In this document: positions 1 through 7,765 of the stretch, piece after piece
How the letters are laid out: each line of letters opens with the position of its first letter
Numbering within the stretch: position 1 is the first letter of the stretch
Source: an uncultured Clostridia bacterium
GTDB taxonomy: Bacteria; Bacillota; Clostridia; UBA1381
NCBI GenBank assembly: GCA_934444735.1
Contig: CAKSDE010000005.1
Coordinates: 62,001-126,000, forward strand
Reading direction: 5' to 3'
DNA length: 64,000 nt
The notes under the pieces: model-generated
Databases searched by the model: none
What the model saw: only the letters and a program-made list of their open reading frames with translations
What the model was told of the DNA's origin: nothing
Position numbers and translations under genes: made by a program

Positions 1-896
1 AGTACGACACAGCACAAGGCGGTTACTGCGGAAAGATCGGCGAAGGTCTTCACACAGTTGAAGCAGGCGAAGGTTCTATCACTGTTGACGGCAAGAAAAT
101 TACAATTTATGCAGAAAAAGACGCTAAGGATTTACCTTGGGGTAAAATCGGCGTAGATGTTGTTCTTGAGTGTACAGGTTTCTACTGCTCAAAAGAAAAG
201 TCACAGGCTCATATTGATGCCGGCGCTAAGAAGGTTGTTATTTCAGCTCCTGCAGGAAGCGATCTTAAGACAATCGTATTCAGCGTAAACGAAAAGACTC
301 TTACAGCTGACGATACAATCATTTCAGCTGCTTCTTGTACAACAAACTGCTTGGCTCCTATGGCTAAAGCTCTTAACGACTATGCACCGATCCAGTCGGG
401 TATCATGTCAACAATCCACGCATACACAGGCGACCAGATGATTCTTGACGGTCCTCACAGAAAGGGCGATTTGAGAAGAGCAAGAGCAGGCGCTGCAAAC
501 ATAGTTCCTAACTCAACAGGTGCTGCAAAGGCTATCGGTCTTGTTATTCCTGAATTGAACGGCAAGCTCATCGGTTCTGCACAGAGAGTTCCTGTTCCTA
601 CCGGTTCAACAACAATCCTTACAGCTGTTGTTAAGGGCAAGGACGTTACAAAAGAAGGAATTAACGCTGCAATGAAGGCTCAGGCTTCAGAAAGCTTCGG
701 CTACAACGAAGATCAGATCGTTTCTTCAGACGTTATCGGCATGAGATACGGTTCATTGTTCGATGCAACTCAGACAATGGTATCACAAATCTCTGACGAT
801 CTCTACGAAGTACAGGTTGTTTCGTGGTATGATAACGAAAACTCATACACAAGCCAGATGGTTAGAACAATCAAGTATTTTGCTGAATTGAACTAA
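1..896 (+). CDS. gap: Glyceraldehyde-3-phosphate dehydrogenase, type I (5' end outside window)
   Basis: This is the 3' part of a cytoplasmic glycolytic enzyme that oxidises glyceraldehyde 3-phosphate with NAD+ and phosphate to 1,3-bisphosphoglycerate. The reading frame is open from base 3, so the true start lies before the window and about 297 residues are visible. The catalytic motif SCTTNCLAP is encoded at about 333-359, with the active-site Cys codon at 336-338. The later conserved stretches HAYTGDQ, RRARAGAANIVPNSTGAAKA and the C-terminal WYDNENSYTSQMV are intact. The gene ends with TAA at 894-896 and is followed by a palindromic terminator shared with the convergent rnj gene. Family assignment is very secure. 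Confidence 0.97.
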   Translation, partial: YDTAQGGYCGKIGEGLHTVEAGEGSITVDGKKITIYAEKDAKDLPWGKIGVDVVLECTGFYCSKEKSQAHIDAGAKKVVISAPAGSDLKTIVFSVNEKTLTADDTIISAASCTTNCLAPMAKALNDYAPIQSGIMSTIHAYTGDQMILDGPHRKGDLRRARAGAANIVPNSTGAAKAIGLVIPELNGKLIGSAQRVPVPTGSTTILTAVVKGKDVTKEGINAAMKAQASESFGYNEDQIVSSDVIGMRYGSLFDATQTMVSQISDDLYEVQVVSWYDNENSYTSQMVRTIKYFAELN

Positions 897-914
897 TTGA
901 GAGATTTAAAAAAG

Positions 915-948
915 AGGCTGTTCAAAATCAATTGATTTTGAACAGCCT
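915..948. terminator. Perfect-palindrome bidirectional terminator between gap and rnj
   Basis: A perfect 34-nt palindrome with 17-bp arms centred on CAATTG. It has an A-rich tract on the left and TTTTCTT on the right, so it can end transcription of gap on the plus strand and of rnj on the minus strand. It belongs to a family of related palindromes found at every convergent junction in this window. Confidence 0.85.
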
Positions 949-985
949 TTTCTTGCGTTTCTGAATTTTTTTAAATTCTCTTTAA

Positions 986-2656
986 TTATAATTCCATTAT
1001 AATCGGCAGTATCATCGGAGATCTGTTGGTTGTTTCGTAGATGTATCTGCTGATATTATTCTTAACCGCATTTTTCATATTTGTCCAATCGCCGACATAG
1101 CCGCGTTTTGCATTTGCGATACTGTCGCGCGTAATCTCGCGGATTTTCTCTATCAGCTCTTCCGATTCTCTCATATATACAAATCCTCTCGATACCACAT
1201 CGGGGCCGGAGAGTATTTCCTGCCTGTTTTCCTTTGAAATCGTTGCCACAACGATAATCAAGCCGTCCTGCGCAAGGAGCTTTCTGTCACGCAATACGAT
1301 ATTTCCGACATCACCCACACCCAGACCGTCAACAAGGATTTTTCCCGAGGGAACAGTCCCGGTAACTTTTGCATGGTCATTGTCTATCTCCAATACCGAG
1401 CCGTTACCCAAAACAAAGGTGTCTTCTTCCGCCATACCCATCTTATGCGCCAGCTGTGAATGAAGAACCAAGTGCCTGTGCTCACCGTGGACAGGTATAA
1501 AATATTTTGGGTGAACAAGCGATAATATCAGCTTTAACTCTTCGATGCAGGCATGCCCCGAAACGTGTACGTCCGCCAAAGAGCTGTATATAACCTCAAC
1601 TCCGATTTTGAAAAGCTCATTTATAACCGCCGCAACCGTCTTTTCATTGCCCGGTATAGGCGTTGCCGAGATTATAACCAAATCGTTTTTGGTCATCTCA
1701 ACCTTTCTGTGATCGGAAAATGCCATTCTCGTAAGTGCACTCATCGGCTCACCTTGGCTGCCGGTTGTGATAATTACAACCTTTTCGGGCGGATATTTAT
1801 GGATATTGTCAAGATTTATCAAAACTCCCGACGGCACCTTCATATATCCGAGCAAAAGCGAAATCTCGACGATATTTTCCATGCTTCTCCCCGAAACCGC
1901 AACCTTTCTGCCGTTTGCTGCCGCTGCATTAATAATCTGCTGCACTCTGTGTACATTAGATGCAAAAGTCGCAACTATAATTCTCTTTTTACAGTTCGCG
2001 AATATCTCCTCAAATTTCACACCTACACTCTTCTCGCTCATTGCATATCCTGCGCGCTCAACGTTTGTACTATCCGACATAAGCGCCAAAACGCCCTGAT
2101 TCCCCAGCTCGCCCAGTCTTGTCAGGTCAATCATTTCACCTACGATCGGAGTCGTATCGATCTTGAAATCGCCCATATGAATTATTGTGCCGAGGCTTGT
2201 CGTTATCGCAAGCGCGACAGAATCGGCAATCGAGTGATTCGTTCTTATAAACTCCACCTTAAAATGCTCGCAATCGGTAATTGTCTGTCCCGCACGCACA
2301 TTTACAAGCTTTACTTTAGAGAGCATATTGTGTTCTTTGAGCTTATGCTCCACCAGTGCAATCGTAAGTCTTGTTCCGTACACCGGCACATTAATGTTTT
2401 TCAAAAAGTACGGCAACCCACCGATGTGATCTTCGTGTCCGTGTGTCAAAAATACCGCCTTGACTTTTTTTGCGTTTTTTTCAAGATACGAAATATCATT
2501 GATAACCAGATCCACACCCGGCATATCATCATCCGGAAATGCCATACCGCAGTCTACCAATATGATCTCATTTGCATACTCAAACGCAGTCATATTTTTC
2601 CCGATTTCGTCCAACCCTCCCAGAGGGATAATTCTTAATTTTCCTTTTTTTGCCAC
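986..2656 (-). CDS. rnj: Ribonuclease J
   Basis: Cytoplasmic metallo-beta-lactamase/beta-CASP ribonuclease with 5'-3' exonuclease and endonuclease activity, central to mRNA turnover and rRNA maturation in Firmicutes. The 556-residue length is normal for RNase J. The metal-binding motif THGHEDHIGG is at residues 71-80, giving His72, His74, Asp76 and His77. The beta-CASP region, the MSDSTNVERAG stretch and the later VPVHGEHRH stretch are all present. The start is GTG at 2654-2656 with a GGAGGT ribosome site at about 2668-2673. A 36-nt dispersed palindrome (2679-2714) lies just upstream of that site in the leader. RNase J1 and J2 cannot be told apart here, and only one copy is in the window. Confidence 0.95.
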   Translation of the reverse strand: MAKKGKLRIIPLGGLDEIGKNMTAFEYANEIILVDCGMAFPDDDMPGVDLVINDISYLEKNAKKVKAVFLTHGHEDHIGGLPYFLKNINVPVYGTRLTIALVEHKLKEHNMLSKVKLVNVRAGQTITDCEHFKVEFIRTNHSIADSVALAITTSLGTIIHMGDFKIDTTPIVGEMIDLTRLGELGNQGVLALMSDSTNVERAGYAMSEKSVGVKFEEIFANCKKRIIVATFASNVHRVQQIINAAAANGRKVAVSGRSMENIVEISLLLGYMKVPSGVLINLDNIHKYPPEKVVIITTGSQGEPMSALTRMAFSDHRKVEMTKNDLVIISATPIPGNEKTVAAVINELFKIGVEVIYSSLADVHVSGHACIEELKLILSLVHPKYFIPVHGEHRHLVLHSQLAHKMGMAEEDTFVLGNGSVLEIDNDHAKVTGTVPSGKILVDGLGVGDVGNIVLRDRKLLAQDGLIIVVATISKENRQEILSGPDVVSRGFVYMRESEELIEKIREITRDSIANAKRGYVGDWTNMKNAVKNNISRYIYETTNRSPMILPIIMEL

Positions 2657-2678
2657 TATAAACTTTACCTCCGTTTTT

Positions 2679-2714
2679 TAGGTAATTGTAAAACTTACAT
2701 TTTTCAATTATCTA
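2679..2714. repeat. 36-nt dispersed palindrome, copy 1 (rnj leader)
   Basis: An imperfect copy of the palindrome with left arm TAGGTAATTGTAAAAC; the right arm TTTTCAATTATCTA carries substitutions. It lies between the rnj Shine-Dalgarno (about 2668-2673) and its upstream region, so a transcript would carry a hairpin a few bases 5' of the ribosome site. Nothing else is recognised in the rest of the 295-bp gap to tyrS apart from the tyrS terminator and AT-rich sequence. Confidence 0.6.
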
Positions 2715-2914
2715 TTATTTTTTTTATTTTACCGCAAGCTTCCGCTCTGCGAATAATGTTCTTTTTTAATTTATATGTAAAACTATAAAATTCTTGAAAA
2801 CATCATAAAAATACCCAGTTTTTTCTGTCACTGTTTATTATACCATAAAATATGAATTTCAGTCAATATTATTCAAATAAAATCAAATAAAACCGCTTTT
2901 TTAAAAAAATTCAA

Positions 2915-2947
2915 AAGAGGCTGTAAAAATACAACAGCCCCTTTTTT
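2915..2947 (-). terminator. Intrinsic terminator after tyrS
   Basis: A short GGCTGT/ACAGCC stem with a loop of about nine bases, flanked by A and T tracts. On the minus strand it lies just after the tyrS stop codon and ends the mmdA-to-tyrS operon before the separately expressed rnj. Confidence 0.7.
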
Positions 2948-2951
2948 GCAA

Positions 2952-4178
2952 CTATTTGAGAACTATTCTGTGGAAAACTTTCTTTCCTTTTTTTACAATC
3001 ATTCCGTCATCCGCAAACAAATCTTCCGTAACCGTCATATTTATATCCGTAACCTTATCGCCGTTAACCGTCAGTCCGTTTTGCTGAACAAGTCGTCTTC
3101 CCTCTCCCTTTGAAGGTATCAATTTCACCTTAAGCAAAAGGTCGAGAATATTCATCTCGGCAATTTCTTCTTTGGTCACTTCGCTTGTCGGCATATCACT
3201 GCTAACACCGCCGCCGGCAAATACTGCCGCCGCCGCATCTCTTGCTTTAATTGCCTCTTCTTCGCCATGCACAAGCTTTGTAACCTCAAAAGCAAGGCGT
3301 CTTTTAGCTTCGTTGAGCTGCTGACCTTCCCATTTTTCCATCTCGCGGATCTCGTCCATCGGGACAAAGGTGATAAGCTTCAAGCAATTGATTACATCAT
3401 CGTCCTGAACGTTGACCCAATACTGATAGAAGTCATAAACGCTGCACTTTTCGGGATCAAGCCACAAAGCACCCTTTGCAGTCTTACCCATCTTCTTGCC
3501 CTCTGATGTGGTGAGCAATGTAAATGTCATTCCGTAAACCTGCTTCTGATCCTTTTTACGGCAAAGTTCCAGTCCTCCCAAAATGTTCGACCACTGATCA
3601 TCTCCGCCCAACTCAATTTTGCAGTTATACTTTCTGTTGAGCATCAAAAAGTCATAGCTTTGCATAAGCATATAGTTAAATTCAAGAAAAGAAAGCCCTC
3701 TTTCCAATCTCGTTTTGAAACATTCCGCTGTGAGCATCTTATTTACCGAAAAACACGTTCCGATATCACGCAGGAAGTCGATATAGTTCAGATCCAACAG
3801 CCAATCCGCATTATTTACCATAATTGCCTTGCCCTCGGAAAAATCAACCATTCTGCTCAGCTGCTTTTTAAAGCATTCACAGTTATGATCAATAATCTCC
3901 GGCGTCATCATCTGACGCATATCGGTTCTGCCGCTCGGATCTCCTACCATACCTGTGCCGCCGCCGACCAATGCAATCGGTCTGTGACCTGCGTCCTGCA
4001 TATGCTTCATAACTACCATTTGCAGGAAATGTCCCACATGAAGGCTGTCTGCTGTCGGATCGAATCCGATGTAAAATGTAACCTTTTCTTTACCCAAAAG
4101 CTCGCGTATTTCTTCTTCATGAGTCGTCTGCGCAATAAGTCCGCGCTCTTTCAAGACGTCATATACGTTTGTACTCAT
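2952..4178 (-). CDS. tyrS: Tyrosyl-tRNA synthetase
   Basis: Class I aminoacyl-tRNA synthetase that charges tRNA-Tyr in the cytoplasm; 408 residues, typical of the bacterial TyrRS family. The HIGH-type signature is PTADSLHVGHF at residues 41-51. The KMSKS-type loop appears as KKMGKTAKG at about residue 230. A C-terminal S4-like RNA-binding region (LLVQQNGLTVNG-like stretch) is present. The start ATG at 4178 follows an AGGAGA-type site. The gene lies 25 bp after oadA in the same direction and is probably the last gene of the decarboxylase operon. No T-box leader is possible in so short a gap. Confidence 0.96.
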   Translation of the reverse strand: MSTNVYDVLKERGLIAQTTHEEEIRELLGKEKVTFYIGFDPTADSLHVGHFLQMVVMKHMQDAGHRPIALVGGGTGMVGDPSGRTDMRQMMTPEIIDHNCECFKKQLSRMVDFSEGKAIMVNNADWLLDLNYIDFLRDIGTCFSVNKMLTAECFKTRLERGLSFLEFNYMLMQSYDFLMLNRKYNCKIELGGDDQWSNILGGLELCRKKDQKQVYGMTFTLLTTSEGKKMGKTAKGALWLDPEKCSVYDFYQYWVNVQDDDVINCLKLITFVPMDEIREMEKWEGQQLNEAKRRLAFEVTKLVHGEEEAIKARDAAAAVFAGGGVSSDMPTSEVTKEEIAEMNILDLLLKVKLIPSKGEGRRLVQQNGLTVNGDKVTDINMTVTEDLFADDGMIVKKGKKVFHRIVLK

Positions 4179-4203
4179 CGTTATCTCCTCTCTTTATGGT
4201 GCT

Positions 4204-5607
4204 TCATACCGGATGCACCATTTCCTCTCTGTCTACCATATCAGGATCTATTTTATACTTTTGTGCCTGACGGTATTCAAAAAATTTCGTCGCAACCTGG
4301 TCAAACAGCGCATAACTCAAAACGTCCTCGTCCTGTTCGATCCACTGTGCACACTTCTTTTTGAGCTCCGCCAACTCCGGCTTTAAAAGATCTGCCGGAC
4401 GGCAAGTTATCGGCTTTTCGTCGCCGATTATCTTCTTTCTGAATTCATCGCTTATCGGCGCCGGAGTTCTTCCGTATTCACCTCTTACAATACCCTTCGT
4501 TTCTTTGGATACCATCTTGTATCTTTCACCCATCAGGACATTTAAAACTGCCTGTGTTCCGACAATCTGACTTGTCGGTGTAACAAGCGGCAGCCAGCCG
4601 AGATCTTCACGCACGCGCGGAATCTCTTTTAATACTTCATCGAGCTTATCTTCCTTACCCTGCTGCTTTAACTGCGAAACAAGGTTTGAAAGCATTCCGC
4701 CCGGAACCTGATATTTAAGCGTATTAATATCCACGCCCAAAACCTTTGTATTCATAAGTCCGCTTGCAAGACATTCTTCTCTGTATCCCTTGAAATACTC
4801 CGATATTTCGGTCAGCGCATCAAGGTTTATGCCTGTATCAAACTCGCTGCCCTCCAAGGTCTTAACCAAAGCCTCGGTTGCCGGTTGGCTTGTTCCGAGT
4901 GCAAACGGTGAGAGTGCACAGTCAACCACGTCAACACCTGCCTCAATTGCCTTTAAGTAAGTCATCGAAGCAACACCGCTTGTATAATGCGTATGGAGCT
5001 GAATCGGCACCTTAACCGACTTTTTAAGCTCCTTAACAAGCTTTTCCGCCTCATACGGAATCAAAAGTCCTGCCATGTCCTTTATGCATATCGAATCCGC
5101 ACCGCAGTTTTCGTACTCCTTTGCAAGCTTTACAAAGAAATCAATGTCATGCACCGGGCTGATTGTATAAGATATTGCCGCCTGAACGTGACCGCCCTCT
5201 TTTTTGGTCGCATTTATAGCTGTCTGCAAGTTTCTTACATCATTTAACGCATCAAAAATTCTGATGATATTAATACCGTTTGCTACCGACTTCTGTACGA
5301 AGTATTCAACCACATCATCGGCATAGTGACGGTATCCCAAAATGTTCTGTCCGCGAAAGAGCATCTGCAAAGGCGTATTTTTTGCCTTATCCTTTATCTT
5401 TCTGAGTCTTTCCCACGGATCCTCATTCAAAAATCTCAGGCACGCGTCAAATGTAGCGCCGCCCCAAGCCTCCAAAGAATGATATCCGATTTTATCGAGC
5501 TTTTCCACAACCGGGAGCATCTCCGATGTCGGCATTCTTGTGGCAATAAGTGATTGATGAGCATCTCTTAATATTGTTTCGGTAATTCCTACCTTTTTAT
5601 TTGCCAT
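4204..5607 (-). CDS. oadA: Pyruvate/oxaloacetate carboxyltransferase subunit (OadA/PycB, 5S-like, no biotin domain)
   Basis: TIM-barrel carboxyltransferase that moves CO2 between oxaloacetate or pyruvate and carrier-bound biotin. The family motif TILRDAHQSLIATRM is near the N terminus, and KDMAGLL and LGWLPLVTPTSQIVGTQAVL mark the barrel and conserved-carboxylase regions. At 467 residues it lacks the C-terminal biotinyl domain of full OadA; that domain is encoded separately at 6949-7341. The chosen ATG at 5605-5607 follows GAGGAG with 8-nt spacing. A GTG three codons upstream abuts that site and is less likely. It lies 29 bp after oadB, in an operon with methylmalonyl-CoA decarboxylase genes, so it may feed a Na+-pumping oxaloacetate decarboxylase or a transcarboxylase. 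Confidence 0.9.
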   Translation of the reverse strand: MANKKVGITETILRDAHQSLIATRMPTSEMLPVVEKLDKIGYHSLEAWGGATFDACLRFLNEDPWERLRKIKDKAKNTPLQMLFRGQNILGYRHYADDVVEYFVQKSVANGINIIRIFDALNDVRNLQTAINATKKEGGHVQAAISYTISPVHDIDFFVKLAKEYENCGADSICIKDMAGLLIPYEAEKLVKELKKSVKVPIQLHTHYTSGVASMTYLKAIEAGVDVVDCALSPFALGTSQPATEALVKTLEGSEFDTGINLDALTEISEYFKGYREECLASGLMNTKVLGVDINTLKYQVPGGMLSNLVSQLKQQGKEDKLDEVLKEIPRVREDLGWLPLVTPTSQIVGTQAVLNVLMGERYKMVSKETKGIVRGEYGRTPAPISDEFRKKIIGDEKPITCRPADLLKPELAELKKKCAQWIEQDEDVLSYALFDQVATKFFEYRQAQKYKIDPDMVDREEMVHPV

Positions 5608-5635
5608 ATTATTCACTCCTCTTCAATTTATCCAA

Positions 5636-6895
5636 TCATATAGTTCCCGCTATTGCCAAGAATACTCCGGCAGCAACGGCAGAACCGATAACACCTGCAA
5701 CATTCGGACCCATAGCGTGCATCAGGAGGAAGTTTGAAGGATTCTCTTTCTGACCTACAACCTGTGAAACACGAGCCGCCATCGGAACGGCAGATACGCC
5801 GGCAGAACCGATTAACGGATTAACCTTTCCGCCTGTTAATTTATACATAATATTTCCCAGTAAAAGTCCGCCGAAAGTCGAGAAGCAGAATGCCAAAAGA
5901 CCGAGTGCGATAATGCCGAGAGTCTGAAGATTCAAAAAGCTTTCGGCTGTTGCCGTAGCGCCGACCGTAATCCCCAAAAAGATTGTAACGATGTTCATAA
6001 GCTCGTTCTGCATAGTTTTTCCGAGTCTTTCCACAACGCCCGATTCCTTTGCAAGGTTTCCGAGCATCAACATTCCGACCAGTGATACCGCGTCGGGCAC
6101 TATCAAAGCCACAACTATAGTAACTATTATCGGGAAAAGGATCTTTTCCGTTTTGCTTACGGTTCTTAACTGTTCCATAACAACGCTTCTCGATTTTTTC
6201 GTTGTCATCAGCTTCATAATAGGCGGCTGAATAACAGGAATCAGCGCCATGTATGAATATGCCGCAACAGCGATCGCCGGCAAAAGCGCCGGAGCAAGCG
6301 ATTTTGTAACATAAATCGCGGTAGGTCCGTCGGCACCGCCTATAATACCGATTGACATTGCCTCTTTTAAGCCGAAGTCAATGCCCGGGATTGTAGCGCC
6401 CATAATAAGCGCCAGGAAGAATGCCGCAAATACGCCGAACTGTGCCGCCGCACCCAAAAGCAAGCTTTTAGGATTTGCAATCAGAGGACCGAAATCGGTC
6501 ATAACGCCGATACCCAGGAATATCAGCGGCGGATAAATTCCGAGCTTTACGCCCAGATAAAGCATATCCAGAAGTCCGCCCTCCGAAACAATCCGCTGTA
6601 TATCCAAGTGTCCGTCAATCAAAAACTTCTCATTAACAAAGAAGTCGGTATGCATAAGCTTTTGCGTAAATTCCATAGGAAGATTCGATAAGAGCATACC
6701 AAAAGCGATAGGTAAAAGCAGGAGCGGCTCAAATTCCTTAACAATCGCAAGATACAAAAGTACGCACGCTACCGCTATCATCAAAGGAGTTCCGATAACC
6801 TGAAGCCAGTTTCCGCTTGCCATGGAATCGCTCATCTGAGCAATCATTTTCGCTATACCCGTTTCGCCCAAAAAGCTAATAAAGCTATCTAACAT
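5636..6895 (-). CDS. oadB: Na+-translocating decarboxylase beta subunit
   Basis: Multi-pass membrane subunit (419 residues) of the Na+-transport decarboxylase family. It decarboxylates carboxybiotin and couples this to Na+ export. Hydrophobic segments run through the whole length. The conserved segments GIIGGADGPTAIYVTKSLAP and SAVPMAARVSQVVGQKENPS, which in the family contain the ion- and proton-handling residues, are intact. It sits between the biotin carrier gene (upstream) and oadA (downstream). The same subunit is used by methylmalonyl-CoA, oxaloacetate and glutaconyl-CoA decarboxylases, so the substrate must be read from the neighbouring carboxyltransferases. The ribosome site is weak (GTGACAAG region). 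Confidence 0.94.
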   Translation of the reverse strand: MLDSFISFLGETGIAKMIAQMSDSMASGNWLQVIGTPLMIAVACVLLYLAIVKEFEPLLLLPIAFGMLLSNLPMEFTQKLMHTDFFVNEKFLIDGHLDIQRIVSEGGLLDMLYLGVKLGIYPPLIFLGIGVMTDFGPLIANPKSLLLGAAAQFGVFAAFFLALIMGATIPGIDFGLKEAMSIGIIGGADGPTAIYVTKSLAPALLPAIAVAAYSYMALIPVIQPPIMKLMTTKKSRSVVMEQLRTVSKTEKILFPIIVTIVVALIVPDAVSLVGMLMLGNLAKESGVVERLGKTMQNELMNIVTIFLGITVGATATAESFLNLQTLGIIALGLLAFCFSTFGGLLLGNIMYKLTGGKVNPLIGSAGVSAVPMAARVSQVVGQKENPSNFLLMHAMGPNVAGVIGSAVAAGVFLAIAGTI

Positions 6896-6948
6896 TTCTT
6901 GTCACCACTTTCCAAACAAATTATCATTTTTAAATGATCCGGTATAGC

Positions 6949-7341
6949 TTACGCTATCGAAACAATAACATCTCCCGTGTTTACGGAATCGCCGTTTGAT
7001 ACGGATATTCCAACAACCTTACCGTCAACACCCGAGAATATTTCATTTTCCATCTTCATTGCTTCCAAAACGGCAACCAAATCTCCGTTTTTAACAGTAT
7101 CGCCCACATTTACCTTAACCGAAACGATAGTTCCCGGCATCGGAGCATTAACAGTTGACGCCCCTGCCGGTGCTGCTGCTTTAGGTGCCGCAGGTGCTGC
7201 TTTTGGAGCCGGAGCCGCCGCAGGTGCCGGAGCCGCCTGTGCAGCAGGTGCTGCTGCTACCGGTGCGCTCTGTACGCCGCCTACTTCTTCTACATCTACT
7301 TCATATGTTTTTCCGTTTACGGTTATATTAAACTTTCTCAT
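6949..7341 (-). CDS. mmdC: Biotin carboxyl carrier protein of the decarboxylase complex
   Basis: A 130-residue biotin carrier (1.3S/gamma-type). A short N-terminal domain is followed by an Ala/Pro-rich flexible linker at about residues 26-62, then a biotinyl domain. The biotinylation motif is EAMKMEN, with the modified lysine at residue 96. The carrier shuttles carboxyl groups from the soluble carboxyltransferases (7766-9316 and 4204-5607) to the membrane subunit OadB. An AAGGATGG-type site precedes the ATG. The gene symbol is by analogy with methylmalonyl-CoA decarboxylase; the same domain architecture serves glutaconyl-CoA and oxaloacetate decarboxylases. Confidence 0.92.
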   Translation of the reverse strand: MRKFNITVNGKTYEVDVEEVGGVQSAPVAAAPAAQAAPAPAAAPAPKAAPAAPKAAAPAGASTVNAPMPGTIVSVKVNVGDTVKNGDLVAVLEAMKMENEIFSGVDGKVVGISVSNGDSVNTGDVIVSIA

Positions 7342-7370
7342 TTTTTACCATCCTTTCAAATTACCCATTC

Positions 7371-7745
7371 TTAATAATGGCTGTCTATTACTTCATTTAA
7401 TCCTGCTCTGTTCCATGCAGGTGCATTATTTCCCACTCGTCTGTACGATTTAATCTTCAGATTATATGTCGAAGTGTTCAGACTTGCTGCAACAGCGGCG
7501 GTCAGAACCGCTATCAGCTCTTCATCGTCCGCATCGTCCGAAACAACCGCCGCCGGTGCTTGTACCTTCTGCGGTTCGGCTTTTTGTACGGTTTCCTTTT
7601 CTTCGGTTTTCGGTGTAAATATGTATTTCATCGCCTGCAAAACCAGCATAAGTATTATTAAAACCGAAAAAACTATCAAAAGTCCTATAACTGTCGTCTG
7701 CACACCTATCGAGAGAGCTTCGGACAAAGACATTTTTCCTGTCAT
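7371..7745 (-). CDS. OadG/MmdD-like small membrane subunit of the Na+ pump decarboxylase
   Basis: A 124-residue protein with one N-terminal transmembrane helix (about residues 16-40, rich in Val, Ile and Leu). A charged Lys/Gln/Pro-rich linker follows, then a soluble C-terminal segment ending in AWNRAGLNEVIDSHY. This layout matches the gamma/delta subunits (OadG or MmdD type), which help assemble and stabilise the decarboxylase and anchor the soluble subunits to OadB. It lies between mmdA (20 bp upstream) and the biotin carrier gene (29 bp downstream). An AGGAGG-type site precedes the ATG. The family is fast evolving, so the assignment rests on topology and operon position. Confidence 0.8.
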   Translation of the reverse strand: MTGKMSLSEALSIGVQTTVIGLLIVFSVLIILMLVLQAMKYIFTPKTEEKETVQKAEPQKVQAPAAVVSDDADDEELIAVLTAAVAASLNTSTYNLKIKSYRRVGNNAPAWNRAGLNEVIDSHY

Positions 7746-7765
7746 GATAAATTCCTCCTTTTTAC

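Noticed and set aside
1553..2638. Long plus-strand reading frame of 361 codons opposite rnj
   Set aside because: It is antisense to RNase J, is rich in Cys, His and Arg as expected for a shadow frame, and has no ribosome site. rnj is clearly the real gene.
4179..4203. T-box leader for tyrS
   Set aside because: Only 25 bp separate oadA and tyrS, which is too short for a T-box; tyrS appears to be expressed with the operon.
6977..7453. Ala/Gly/Thr-rich plus-strand frame of 158 codons
   Set aside because: It is the complement of the Ala/Pro-rich linker of the biotin carrier; it shows composition bias and has no start signals.
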